Source of the DNA: Polaribacter sp.
Lineage (GTDB): Bacteria > Bacteroidota > Bacteroidia > Flavobacteriales > Flavobacteriaceae
Reading direction: 5' to 3'
Assembly (NCBI GenBank): GCA_018608545.1
Contig: JABAZI010000028.1
Coordinates: forward strand, 1-61,760
Length of the DNA stretch: 61,760 bases
In this document: positions 7,503 to 16,287 of the stretch, in pieces
Layout: every line of letters begins with the position of its first letter
Position numbering within the stretch: the stretch's first letter is position 1
Notes under the pieces: model-generated
What the model was told of the DNA's origin: nothing
Database searches by the model: none
What the model saw: the letters and a program-made list of their open reading frames with translations, nothing else
Position numbers and translations under genes: made by a program

Positions 7503-8615
7503 TTATTTTTTAAAACGTCTTCCTTTCCAATTGTATTTGTAAAAAAGTGAGGTAAGAAGAACGATTATACTAAAAAAAGGATAGACTAAACTAGCAGGAG
7601 CATACCATTTGAAAAAGGAACCTCTATGCTCGAAAAATTTAATTGTTGGCCAGAAAAGCAACAAATCAACACACATTTTTAAAATGAATACAATCAAAAA
7701 TAATTGTATTTGTGCCGTGCAAAGGCAATACACAACAGCGAGGTTAGTTAGCAGAACTAGCAAGCCAATTAGCTTTATGTTTACAGAACTAGAACTGCCA
7801 GTTTTTGCAGCCCACCTAGTTCTTTGATTTAATAAATCCCTCCAACTTTTTACAGGAAAAGTAGTTACAATTGCCGCTTTGGATTTTAAATATTTAACGT
7901 TTTTTTTATTTTCTGCTATAAATTTTTCAAAAAGAAATAGATCATCGCCACTAGCAATGTGATCATTTCCATCAAAACCATTTAGTTTTAAAAACGTTTC
8001 TTTTTTGTACCCTAAATTTGCACCATTACATAAAATAGGAACTCCAATTCCAAAACCACCAATAGTGATTCCTTGGAGACTCATAAAGTCTAACAGTTGA
8101 AATTGTTCTAAAAAAGAATTCTTAGCCTGATAGTTTACAGGAGCAACAATCATTGTGGGCTGTGTCTTTTGAATAAAAAGATCCATACTTTTTAACCAAT
8201 TTTTAGAGAAGCTACAATCGGCATCCGAGGTAATGATCCAATTATTCTTTGCCATAGAAATAGCGGTTGAAATGGCATCTTTTTTTGGAGAATTAGAATT
8301 CCTTTTATTCGTAATTATTCGGGTAGGTGTTTTTAGTATAGAGTGCCAATTTTTAATAATTTCTATGGAACGATCAGAGGAGTCATCGTCTACAAATATA
8401 AACTCAACGTGTGATGTCGGATATTCAATTTTTTGAATAGACCTTAACAATAAAGGCAAGTTTTTAGCTTCATTTCTAAATGGAATTACAACAGAAAAAG
8501 TAGTTCTTGAATCCCTGTTTTTAGCACTAAATTCACTGATTTTTAGGCTTCCAAGAGTAAAGCTGAAAATCAAAATTGCATACAAGATAAAGATTGAAAA
8601 AAATAGTAATGTCAT
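7503..8615 (-). CDS. Family 2 glycosyltransferase, membrane-anchored
   Basis: GT-A-fold glycosyltransferase, 370 residues. An N-terminal membrane helix (residues 1-25) precedes the catalytic domain: FSVVIPFRNEAKNL, FIFVDDDSSDRS, the metal-binding TSDADCSF and the acceptor-binding QRTRW motif (LLNQRTRWAAK), typical of processive-like GT2 enzymes. Two or three C-terminal helices follow. The start codon overlaps the end of the upstream LPG-synthase-TM gene by 4 bp, so the two are translationally coupled. That pairing suggests synthesis and transfer of a glycolipid or hopanoid/carotenoid-type lipid, but the acceptor is not shown. Confidence 0.88.
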   Translation of the reverse strand: MTLLFFSIFILYAILIFSFTLGSLKISEFSAKNRDSRTTFSVVIPFRNEAKNLPLLLRSIQKIEYPTSHVEFIFVDDDSSDRSIEIIKNWHSILKTPTRIITNKRNSNSPKKDAISTAISMAKNNWIITSDADCSFSKNWLKSMDLFIQKTQPTMIVAPVNYQAKNSFLEQFQLLDFMSLQGITIGGFGIGVPILCNGANLGYKKETFLKLNGFDGNDHIASGDDLFLFEKFIAENKKNVKYLKSKAAIVTTFPVKSWRDLLNQRTRWAAKTGSSSSVNIKLIGLLVLLTNLAVVYCLCTAQIQLFLIVFILKMCVDLLLFWPTIKFFEHRGSFFKWYAPASLVYPFFSIIVLLTSLFYKYNWKGRRFKK

Positions 8616-9580
8616 TTTATAAAGTTAGGTTTAAAAGTAATGACAAAATAGCTACCAATAATTGCAGGGATGACAAAATTAAGAACCCACATTAATGTTG
8701 TTATTAATACTATTGTAGGAGGGTTGATGTTAAAAAATGAAAAGATCCAGATTGCAATAGAGCCTTTTAAAACGAAGTCAAACACTGATAAAAAAGGGGT
8801 TATTGAGGCGATTAAATAGACAGCGCTAATGGAGGAAATTGCCTCTAGATACAAAATATCAGGATGAAAAAAAACCAATAAAAAGTAAAACTGATGAGAG
8901 AAAATTAGGAATCTTATAAATGAAAAGGAGATCACTTTTAGCGTTAATTTTAATGGAATTTTTTTAATAAAATTGCGAATTTTTCTTACATATGATATTT
9001 TAAAATCTACGTATTTTATACCTAGAAATAAAAAGGAAACCACAAAAAATATTAGAATGAAATATTCAAATACACGATTCAAATGAACTGTTATTTGCTG
9101 TTGAATCACAAAATAAGTAAAGCCTATAATTCCAAAAAATAGGGTAGCCATTAATTGATAAAAGTTTCCAATGATGTTTAAACCAATTATTTTTATTCTC
9201 AAATATTTTTCAAAATACAATGCTTTTGCACCATATTCTCCAATTCTATTGGGGGTTATTAAAGAAGCTGTTAGCGAAGCTAAACTTTGAATAGCAGCCT
9301 CTTTAAAATTAGTTTTTTTACAAAATGAAGCTAGTTTTTGCCATTTTAAAATTTCTAAAAACCAGTTAAAAAATGACAAAAAACTTATTAAAAGGATCTT
9401 TTTTGTTGAAAAAACACCCTTTTTACTTAGTTTTTCGTAAAAATCAATAAAAAAAAATTCTTGATTTTCGACTAATTTGGAATAAATAAAATATCCACAT
9501 CCAATTACAATAGATAGTTTGATTGGCAACCAAAAGATTTTCTTAGTTTTGTATGTAAGCGAATCGTCCATTATACGCAA
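8612..9580 (-). CDS. LPG-synthase-TM family integral membrane protein
   Basis: Polytopic protein of 322 residues with about eight hydrophobic segments. It fits the lysylphosphatidylglycerol synthase transmembrane (UPF0104) family, which includes flippase-like proteins without the aminoacyl-transferase domain. The segment SLTASLITPNRIGEYGAKALYF (residues about 93-114) is the family's conserved loop; F-[ST]-P-x-R-x-G-E is typical and appears here as LITPNRIGEYG. It is the first gene of a two-gene unit with the GT2 gene, overlapping it by 4 bp. A role in moving the glycosyltransferase product across the membrane is an inference. Confidence 0.82.
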   Translation of the reverse strand: MRIMDDSLTYKTKKIFWLPIKLSIVIGCGYFIYSKLVENQEFFFIDFYEKLSKKGVFSTKKILLISFLSFFNWFLEILKWQKLASFCKKTNFKEAAIQSLASLTASLITPNRIGEYGAKALYFEKYLRIKIIGLNIIGNFYQLMATLFFGIIGFTYFVIQQQITVHLNRVFEYFILIFFVVSFLFLGIKYVDFKISYVRKIRNFIKKIPLKLTLKVISFSFIRFLIFSHQFYFLLVFFHPDILYLEAISSISAVYLIASITPFLSVFDFVLKGSIAIWIFSFFNINPPTIVLITTLMWVLNFVIPAIIGSYFVITFKPNFIK

Positions 9581-9635
9581 ATTAATGAATAATCATCATT
9601 TAGTAAGATGATTTATATAAAAACAATCTAAGATT

Positions 9636-10187
9636 GTGAAAACAGAAAAGATCATTTTAGGAATTGACCCAGGAACCACCATTATGGGTTTTGGACTGAT
9701 TAAAGTCATAGGTAAAAAGATGGAGTTTATTCAAATGAATGAATTGATCCTAAAACAGTATGATGATCACTATTTAAAATTAAAACTCATTTTTGAACGA
9801 ACAATTGAATTGATCGATACCTATCATCCAGACGAAATTGCTATTGAAGCACCTTTTTTTGGAAAGAATGTGCAATCCATGTTAAAATTAGGAAGAGCTC
9901 AGGGAGTGGCCATGGCAGCAGGGTTGTCTAGAGAAGTACCTATTACAGAATATTTGCCAAAGAAGATAAAAATGGCAATTACTGGGAATGGAAATGCTAG
10001 TAAAGAGCAAGTTGCAATGATGTTAAAATCGTTACTAGATTTAAAAGTATTGCCAAAGAATTTAGATGCTACGGATGGTTTAGCAGCGGCAGTGTGTCAT
10101 TTTTATAACTCAGGAAAAGTTGTTGGAGGAAAAAATTATTCAGGCTGGGCAAGTTTTGTCAAGCAGAACCCTAAGAAAGTAAAATAA
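9636..10187 (+). CDS. ruvC: Crossover junction endodeoxyribonuclease RuvC
   Basis: Holliday-junction resolvase, 183 residues. The RNase-H-like fold is evident from [16 protein letters not shown] with the first catalytic aspartate, [12 protein letters not shown] with a catalytic glutamate, and [14 protein letters not shown] with the last acidic residues. The start is GTG at 9636; no in-frame ATG gives a full first strand. The C-terminus extends slightly past the E. coli form. It is followed after 1 bp by hemW, so both are on one transcript. Confidence 0.95.
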   Translation: MKTEKIILGIDPGTTIMGFGLIKVIGKKMEFIQMNELILKQYDDHYLKLKLIFERTIELIDTYHPDEIAIEAPFFGKNVQSMLKLGRAQGVAMAAGLSREVPITEYLPKKIKMAITGNGNASKEQVAMMLKSLLDLKVLPKNLDATDGLAAAVCHFYNSGKVVGGKNYSGWASFVKQNPKKVK

Positions 10188-10188
10188 T

Positions 10189-11316
10189 TTGGCAGGAATC
10201 TACATTCACATACCGTTTTGTAAACAAGCCTGTTTTTATTGTGATTTCCATTTTTCTACTTCATTACAAAAGAAAGATGAAATGATCAATTCTCTCATAA
10301 GAGAGCTGCAAATCAGAAAAAATGAACTACAAAATACACCGATAGAAACGATCTATTTTGGTGGGGGGACCCCTTCTGTTTTAAGCGTTGATGAAATCCA
10401 ATTATTGATGAATGCTGTTTATGATACTTATCCGGTTATAGAAAACCCAGAAGTTACCTTAGAAGCAAACCCTGATGATTTGACAGAAGAAAAAATAAGA
10501 GCATTTTCTATGTCTCCAATTAATCGATTAAGTATTGGCGTACAATCTTTTTTTGAAAAAGATTTAATCTTAATGAACCGTGCTCATAATTCTCAAGAAG
10601 CCAAAAATTGTTTATCGATTGCAACTCAATATTTTAAAAATATTTCTGTTGATTTGATTTATGGAATTCCTAATTGCACGAATCAAGAATGGTTAGAAAA
10701 TATTCGAATGGCCTTAAGTTTTGGCATTTCTCACATTTCTAGTTATGCCCTAACTGTTGAACCTAAAACAGCATTAGAATCTCTGATCAAAAAGGGCAAA
10801 ATTGAAATGACAAGCGATCAAGTAGCACAGGAACAATTTCATCTTTTAACGGATGAATTAGAGAAACATCATTTTGTTCATTATGAATTGTCAAATTTTG
10901 GAAAAGAAAATTATTTTAGTAAAAATAATACAGCCTATTGGTTGGGAAAATCATACTTAGGGTTTGGACCTTCTGCTCACTCTTTTGATGGAAAAAAGCG
11001 TAGTTGGAATATTCGAAATAATGTAACATATATTAAATCTTTACAGGCAGATAAGTTACCAATAGAAAGAGAGGTTTTAACCAAAACAGACCAATATAAT
11101 GAGTATATTATGACCGGATTACGAACAATTTGGGGCATTTCTTTGCAAAAAATTGAACAAAATTTTGGTAAAAATTATAGGACATATCTTCAAAATCAGT
11201 CCAAAAAATACATTCAACAAGATTTGTTGTATTTTGAAGACAAAATATTAAAAACAACAAAAAAAGGAAAATTTTTAGTAGATGGAATCGCCTCTGATTT
11301 ATTCATGCTGAATTAA
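10189..11316 (+). CDS. hemW: Radical SAM heme chaperone HemW
   Basis: HemW-type radical SAM protein, 375 residues, formerly annotated as oxygen-independent coproporphyrinogen oxidase-like. The cluster motif C-x3-C-x2-C lies at Cys11, Cys15 and Cys18 (PFCKQACFYCDFH), the form typical of HemW. IYFGGGTPS, RLSIGVQSF, SVDLIYGIPN and LGFGPSAHSF follow. The start is TTG at 10189, one base after the ruvC stop; the first ATG within the coding frame would remove the cysteine motif, so TTG is required. The known role is heme delivery or insertion into respiratory enzymes. Confidence 0.93.
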   Translation: MAGIYIHIPFCKQACFYCDFHFSTSLQKKDEMINSLIRELQIRKNELQNTPIETIYFGGGTPSVLSVDEIQLLMNAVYDTYPVIENPEVTLEANPDDLTEEKIRAFSMSPINRLSIGVQSFFEKDLILMNRAHNSQEAKNCLSIATQYFKNISVDLIYGIPNCTNQEWLENIRMALSFGISHISSYALTVEPKTALESLIKKGKIEMTSDQVAQEQFHLLTDELEKHHFVHYELSNFGKENYFSKNNTAYWLGKSYLGFGPSAHSFDGKKRSWNIRNNVTYIKSLQADKLPIEREVLTKTDQYNEYIMTGLRTIWGISLQKIEQNFGKNYRTYLQNQSKKYIQQDLLYFEDKILKTTKKGKFLVDGIASDLFMLN

Positions 11317-11379
11317 ATCTAGATGATGCTCTTGTTAAAACTACGCTGCACGAAGTATTCCTTTATTTTAAAAATTTAA

Positions 11380-12333
11380 ATGACGAACAACAACAAAAAA
11401 ATCAAATATGCTATTTATGGTTTTTTATTCTTTGTGATTTTAATAATGAGCAGTATTATATACTTAGACATTCCTGTAGAGAATTTAAAAAAGGAGTATG
11501 CAAATGAACAGTCTAAATTTATGGATGTTAACGAATTACAAGTCCATTACAGAGAAGAAGGGAAGGGGTTTCCAATTGTTCTAATTCACGGGACAGCTTC
11601 CTCTTTACACACCTGGAATGCTTGGACAAAGGAGTTAAAAAAAACGAATAGAGTTATCAGATTAGATTTGCCTGCTTTTGGAATTACTGGTCCGAATAAG
11701 GATGCTGACTATTCTATCAAAGGGTACACAACTTTTTTACACACTTTTTTAGAAAAATTACAACTTGAAAAATTTCATCTAGCAGGAAGTTCTTTAGGGG
11801 GTAACATTGCTTGGAACTATGCTACTGAACATCCAACTAAAGTTGAAAAATTAATTTTGGTAGCCGCAAGTGGTTTGCCTACCAATAAGCCTAAGCCAAG
11901 CATTTTCAAATTGGCAAAAATACCCGTATTGAGTAGCCTTTTTTTGTATGTGACACCAAAATTATTGATTTTAAAAAATCTCAAAGAAGTATATGCAGAC
12001 GACACTAAAATATCTGATGAATTGGTAACCCGCTACCATAATATGGTTTTAAGAGTTGGTAATAGACAAGCTTTTGTAGACAGAGCCAAAGCTGACTTTA
12101 AATTAGACGTAAAAAAAAATACAAATAAATTAAAAAGGATTCAAATTCCTACCTTATTAATTTGGGGTGCATTAGATATGTGGATTCCGCTAGATAATGG
12201 AAAAAGAATGGACGTTCTTATTCCGAATTCCAAGCTAGTGGTAATTCCAAACTCAGGGCATGTACCCATGGAGGAGCATCCGAAAGAGAGTTTGAAAATT
12301 TTAAAAAGTTTTTTGGGTCCTGAACTTTTTTAG
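11380..12333 (+). CDS. Alpha/beta hydrolase, membrane-anchored
   Basis: Alpha/beta-hydrolase of 317 residues with one N-terminal membrane helix (about residues 10-29), so probably periplasm-facing. The oxyanion segment VLIHGTASSLHTW precedes the nucleophile elbow GSSLGG (Ser138). Asp266 (WGALDMW) and His294 (NSGHVPMEEHP) complete the triad. It resembles epoxide hydrolase/haloalkane-dehalogenase-like esterases, and substrate cannot be deduced. It lies 60 bp after hemW and 41 bp before ade. Confidence 0.87.
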   Translation: MTNNNKKIKYAIYGFLFFVILIMSSIIYLDIPVENLKKEYANEQSKFMDVNELQVHYREEGKGFPIVLIHGTASSLHTWNAWTKELKKTNRVIRLDLPAFGITGPNKDADYSIKGYTTFLHTFLEKLQLEKFHLAGSSLGGNIAWNYATEHPTKVEKLILVAASGLPTNKPKPSIFKLAKIPVLSSLFLYVTPKLLILKNLKEVYADDTKISDELVTRYHNMVLRVGNRQAFVDRAKADFKLDVKKNTNKLKRIQIPTLLIWGALDMWIPLDNGKRMDVLIPNSKLVVIPNSGHVPMEEHPKESLKILKSFLGPELF

Positions 12334-12362
12334 TAGCATAAATATAAGAAAATAGGATGGTT

Positions 12363-12370
12363 TAGTTTTG
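12363..12370 (+). promoter_or_regulatory. Candidate -7 element just upstream of ade
   Basis: TAGTTTTG matches TAnnTTTG and ends 4 nt before the ATG at 12375. No good -33 element is seen 19-21 nt upstream. If active, transcription would start at or next to the start codon, giving a leaderless mRNA. Confidence 0.4.
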
Positions 12371-12374
12371 TCAT

Positions 12375-13997
12375 ATGATTATTCAAGGAAACATTGTAGA
12401 TATAGATAATAAAGAAATCTTTAAAGGAGAGGTTCAGTTTGAGAATGGTAAAATTACAGCCATTAGAAAATCGAATCATACGATAGAAAATTATATTATA
12501 CCTGGTTTTGTAGATGCACATATCCACATAGAAAGCGCTATGTTAGTCCCGTCTGAATTTGCAAAAATTGCAGTTACCCATGGAACCATAGCTACGGTTT
12601 CTGATCCACATGAAATTGCTAATGTGTTGGGGGTAAAGGGAGTCGATTTCATGATTGAAAATGGTAAAAAAGTTCCTTTAAAATTTAATTTTGGAGCCCC
12701 AAGTTGTGTGCCTGCTACTTCTTTTGAAAGTGCCGGAGCAATTATCGATGCGGATGATATTAAAAAAATGATGGCAAATCCTGACATTAAATATTTGGCA
12801 GAGATGATGAATTATCCTGGAGTTTTATTTGATGACGATGAGGTGTTAAAAAAGATTGCTTGGGCTAAACATTACAACAAACCGATAGATGGTCATGCCC
12901 CTGGACTCATAGGTGATGATTTGACAAAATATATAGCTGCAGGAATCTCCACTGATCATGAGTGTTTTACTTATGATGAAGGATTAGAGAAGCTTCAAAA
13001 AGGAATGAATGTTTTAATTAGAGAAGGAAGTGCAGCAAAGAATTTTGAAGCTTTGATTGATTTATTACCAGAGTATTTTGAAAAGATGATGTTTTGTTCA
13101 GATGATAAACACCCCGATGATTTACTATTGGGGCATATCAATCAATTATGCAAACGAGCAATTGCTAAAGGGATGGACATTTTCAAGGTTTTACAAGTCG
13201 CATGTATAAATCCCGTAAAACACTATAATCTAGAGGTTGGCTTGTTGCAAGAGGGAGATCCTGCAGATTTTGTAGTTATTGAAGATTTACAAAAATTTAA
13301 TGTGTTAGAAACCTACATTAATGGTGAATTGGTGGCTAAAAATGGAGAAAGTTTTATAAAGTCTGTTCCTTTTGATATTTTAAATAATTTTAACACAGAC
13401 AAAAAGAAAATCGAAGATTTTAGAGTTGCATCTTCCTCTTCAAAAATTAGAGTCATTGAGGCGTTAGATGGTGAGCTGGTAACCAATGAAATTCAATGTA
13501 ATTCTAAAATTATAGATAGAAATTTAGTCTCAAATATCAAAGAAGATGTCTTAAAAATGACAGTTGTAAATCGCTATCAAAATTCCAAACCATCGATTGC
13601 GTTTATCAAGAACTTTGGAATTAAAAGAGGAGCTATCGCCAGTTCTGTTGGGCACGATTCTCATAATATCATTGCCATAGGGACTTCTGACGAATTCATT
13701 TGTAAAGCAGTAAACTTATTGATACAGCATAAAGGAGGTATTTGTGCCATAAATGAAACTACAGAAAAAGTAGTTGCCCTACCAATAGCGGGAATTATGA
13801 GTGATCAACCTGCAGAAATCATTGGTAAATCTTATGCAGAACTAGATGCGATGGCAAAAAAAATGGGAAGCACATTAAGAGCTCCTTTTATGTCGTTATC
13901 TTTCATGGCCCTTCTGGTAATTCCTTCTTTAAAACTCAGTGATCAAGGATTGTTTGATGGAACTACTTTCAAATTCACCTCTTTAGAAATTAATTAA
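12375..13997 (+). CDS. ade: Adenine deaminase
   Basis: Amidohydrolase-superfamily adenine deaminase, 540 residues, converting adenine to hypoxanthine and ammonia for purine salvage. The metal-site motif [11 protein letters not shown] is followed by [30 protein letters not shown] and [10 protein letters not shown], all typical of the bacterial Ade family. The C-terminal domain with [13 protein letters not shown] and GGICAINE is also present. Length and domain order are normal. The alpha/beta-hydrolase gene ends 41 bp upstream. Confidence 0.95.
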   Translation: MIIQGNIVDIDNKEIFKGEVQFENGKITAIRKSNHTIENYIIPGFVDAHIHIESAMLVPSEFAKIAVTHGTIATVSDPHEIANVLGVKGVDFMIENGKKVPLKFNFGAPSCVPATSFESAGAIIDADDIKKMMANPDIKYLAEMMNYPGVLFDDDEVLKKIAWAKHYNKPIDGHAPGLIGDDLTKYIAAGISTDHECFTYDEGLEKLQKGMNVLIREGSAAKNFEALIDLLPEYFEKMMFCSDDKHPDDLLLGHINQLCKRAIAKGMDIFKVLQVACINPVKHYNLEVGLLQEGDPADFVVIEDLQKFNVLETYINGELVAKNGESFIKSVPFDILNNFNTDKKKIEDFRVASSSSKIRVIEALDGELVTNEIQCNSKIIDRNLVSNIKEDVLKMTVVNRYQNSKPSIAFIKNFGIKRGAIASSVGHDSHNIIAIGTSDEFICKAVNLLIQHKGGICAINETTEKVVALPIAGIMSDQPAEIIGKSYAELDAMAKKMGSTLRAPFMSLSFMALLVIPSLKLSDQGLFDGTTFKFTSLEIN

Positions 13998-14040
13998 AAA
14001 GAAACCTTACTTTTGGACTGGTTAATTTAAAAATAACAAT

Positions 14041-14637
14041 ATGACATTACGACAAGATTTAGAGGTTAGAAGTGGTAATAAATGTGAGCTATGTGCTTCA
14101 GTAGAGACCTTGTCGATATATGAAATACAACCCGTTACAACCGGTGGTGGAGGGATGGATGGAAGTATATTAGCCTGTCAAACCTGTATCCCTCAATTAG
14201 ATCATTCAGAAGTTACAGATGCAAATCATTGGCGTTGTTTAAACGAAGCGATGTGGAGCGAATATAGTCCTGTAAAGGTAGTTGTATGGAGAATGTTGTC
14301 TCGTTTAAGAAATGAAGGTTGGCCAAAAGACTTGTTAGAGATGCTATATATGGAAGACAATGATTTACGATTTGCAAAAGAGTCGGGAGATCACTTAGAT
14401 GAAAGTGAAAAAATAATCCATAGAGATATAAATGGTGCTATTTTACAGGCAGGAGATAGTGTTGTTTTAGTTAAAGATTTAAAGGTGAAAGGATCTAGTA
14501 TGGTAGCTAAACAAGGAACAGCAGTTCGAAGAATTTCTTTAGACCATGAAAATGCAAAATACATAGAAGGAAAAGTGGGTCCAACACAAATCGTTATCAT
14601 AACAGATTATGTGAAGAAAATGACCAGTAAAGACTAA
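14041..14637 (+). CDS. PhnA-domain zinc-ribbon protein
   Basis: PhnA-domain protein of 198 residues. The N-terminal half carries CELC (residues 15-18) and ACQTC (about residues 48-52), likely a Zn ribbon formed by four cysteines. The C-terminal 70 residues match the PhnA domain, with GDSVVLVKDLKVKG and GTAVRRISL, a small beta-barrel. Despite the historical name, these proteins are not part of the C-P lyase pathway and their function is unsettled. It converges on the M1 peptidase gene with only 2 bp between stop codons. Confidence 0.85.
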   Translation: MTLRQDLEVRSGNKCELCASVETLSIYEIQPVTTGGGGMDGSILACQTCIPQLDHSEVTDANHWRCLNEAMWSEYSPVKVVVWRMLSRLRNEGWPKDLLEMLYMEDNDLRFAKESGDHLDESEKIIHRDINGAILQAGDSVVLVKDLKVKGSSMVAKQGTAVRRISLDHENAKYIEGKVGPTQIVIITDYVKKMTSKD

Positions 14638-14639
14638 TT

Positions 14640-16283
14640 TTACTGAACTTCTTTCGAATACACATAGAAGTTAGGATCTATTTCTAAAGTTGATTTTTTA
14701 TAGGTTAAACTCTTTTTTTGAATTTCTGAAGTTGGATAAATCCATGTTGGCTCCTGATTAATAAACACTTTTAAAGGCATTTTAAAGTCTTTAACAACGG
14801 CAGTCCATTTATAAATTAAAACATCATTTTCTACCTTGTATTCTAAAGTAGGAATTTCTATGCTTCTTAAATATTGATTAAAAAAAGGGGTTAAATCAAG
14901 TGCTGTTTCTCTACTCAAAAATGCTTCTATTTGATTGGTTGTAACAGTTTGGTGATAGAATTTTTTGTTCATTTTTCTCAGAATCATTCTCCACTTTTGA
15001 TCATTATTGACAACTTGTCTCAAGGTATGAAGCATATTCCCTCCTTTATTGTACATGTCTGAAGATCCTTCGTTATTTAGATCGTATTTGCCAATAATTG
15101 TTTTTTTATTTGCAATGGTTTTTCTGAGACCAATTACGTATTCAGAGGAGGCTTTTTTACCATAATAATAATCTAAAAACAAACTTTCAGAATAATTAGT
15201 AAAACTTTCATGAATCCACATGTCAGCGATGTCTTTATTGGTAATATTATTTGCAAACCACTCGTGACCAGATTCGTGAATAATAATGAAATCGAATTTC
15301 AATCCCCATCCAGTCCCGGACAAATCCCTTCCTAAATATCCATTTTTAAATTGATTCCCATACGTAACTGAACTTTGATGTTCCATCCCTAAATACGGTA
15401 CTTCGACCAATTTAAAACCGTCTTCATAAAAAGGATAAGGTCCAAACCAATGTTCAAAAGCTTTCATCATTTTTGGAGCATCCGTAAATTGTTTTTTGGC
15501 TTTTTCTAGATTGTATTTTAAAACATAATAATCCATGTCTAAATTTCCTTTTTCACCCTTATAAACCTCAGAAAAATGAGTGTAATCTCCGATATTGATG
15601 TTTACTCCGTAATTATTAATTGGATTATCTACTGACCAATGATAAGTTTTTGTTGTTCCATTGTCAACTATTTTTTCTAGTTTTCCGTTGGAAACATCCA
15701 TTAAGTTTCGAGGAACTGTAACACTTATTTTCATGTTTTTTACCTCGTCATACATATGATCTTTACATGGCCACCAAACACTTGCTCCCAAACCTTGGCA
15801 TGAAGTTGCTACAAAGTGATTCCCTTTTTTATCTTTTTTCCACGAAAAACCACCATCCCAGGGCGCTTGTATTGCCTCTTTTGGATTCCCTTGGTAATAC
15901 ACAACAATACTTTCTGTATTTCCAATTTTTTGTTTTTTTAGGAGTTGAACAAAATGAGCATTTCCATCATCAATTACCTTCAATGTGATCCCATCTTGAG
16001 TAACCTTTGTAATTTTTAAGGGTGCTTGTAAATCAATTTGCAACGTTTGATATTCTTTTAAAACCGTATATCTAATCGTATTATTACCAGATATAAATTT
16101 TAGGTTAGGAACCACCTCAACTGCCAGGTGATAAGAAGTTAAATCCCACCAAATTCTCTCTGGAGTAATACTCCCTCTTAAGGTGTCTTGTCTGGTAAAA
16201 TTTTCTTTTTCTTCCAATAAACGTTGCCCCTTTAAAGACAAAACACTGCAAAAAAGAAAAAGAATTAAAAATTGATTTTTCAT
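14640..16283 (-). CDS. M1-family metallo-aminopeptidase, secreted
   Basis: Zinc aminopeptidase of the M1 family, 547 residues from MKNQFLIL (ATG at 16283). A longer frame reaching 16322 would overlap the upstream gene and precede the signal peptide, so the shorter start is preferred. The signal peptide is residues 1-20 (ends LSLKGQ). The zinc site is H336-E-S-G-H340 with Glu359 (WIHESF) as third ligand, giving the family's HExxH-x18-E spacing. The exopeptidase motif is GMEHQ (residues 299-303) instead of the common GAMEN. It is shorter than typical 850-residue M1 enzymes and lacks the large C-terminal domain. It is the last gene of a peptidase operon, 4 bp behind the DPP-IV-like gene. Confidence 0.92.
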   Translation of the reverse strand: MKNQFLILFLFCSVLSLKGQRLLEEKENFTRQDTLRGSITPERIWWDLTSYHLAVEVVPNLKFISGNNTIRYTVLKEYQTLQIDLQAPLKITKVTQDGITLKVIDDGNAHFVQLLKKQKIGNTESIVVYYQGNPKEAIQAPWDGGFSWKKDKKGNHFVATSCQGLGASVWWPCKDHMYDEVKNMKISVTVPRNLMDVSNGKLEKIVDNGTTKTYHWSVDNPINNYGVNINIGDYTHFSEVYKGEKGNLDMDYYVLKYNLEKAKKQFTDAPKMMKAFEHWFGPYPFYEDGFKLVEVPYLGMEHQSSVTYGNQFKNGYLGRDLSGTGWGLKFDFIIIHESGHEWFANNITNKDIADMWIHESFTNYSESLFLDYYYGKKASSEYVIGLRKTIANKKTIIGKYDLNNEGSSDMYNKGGNMLHTLRQVVNNDQKWRMILRKMNKKFYHQTVTTNQIEAFLSRETALDLTPFFNQYLRSIEIPTLEYKVENDVLIYKWTAVVKDFKMPLKVFINQEPTWIYPTSEIQKKSLTYKKSTLEIDPNFYVYSKEVQ

Positions 16284-16287
16284 TTTT

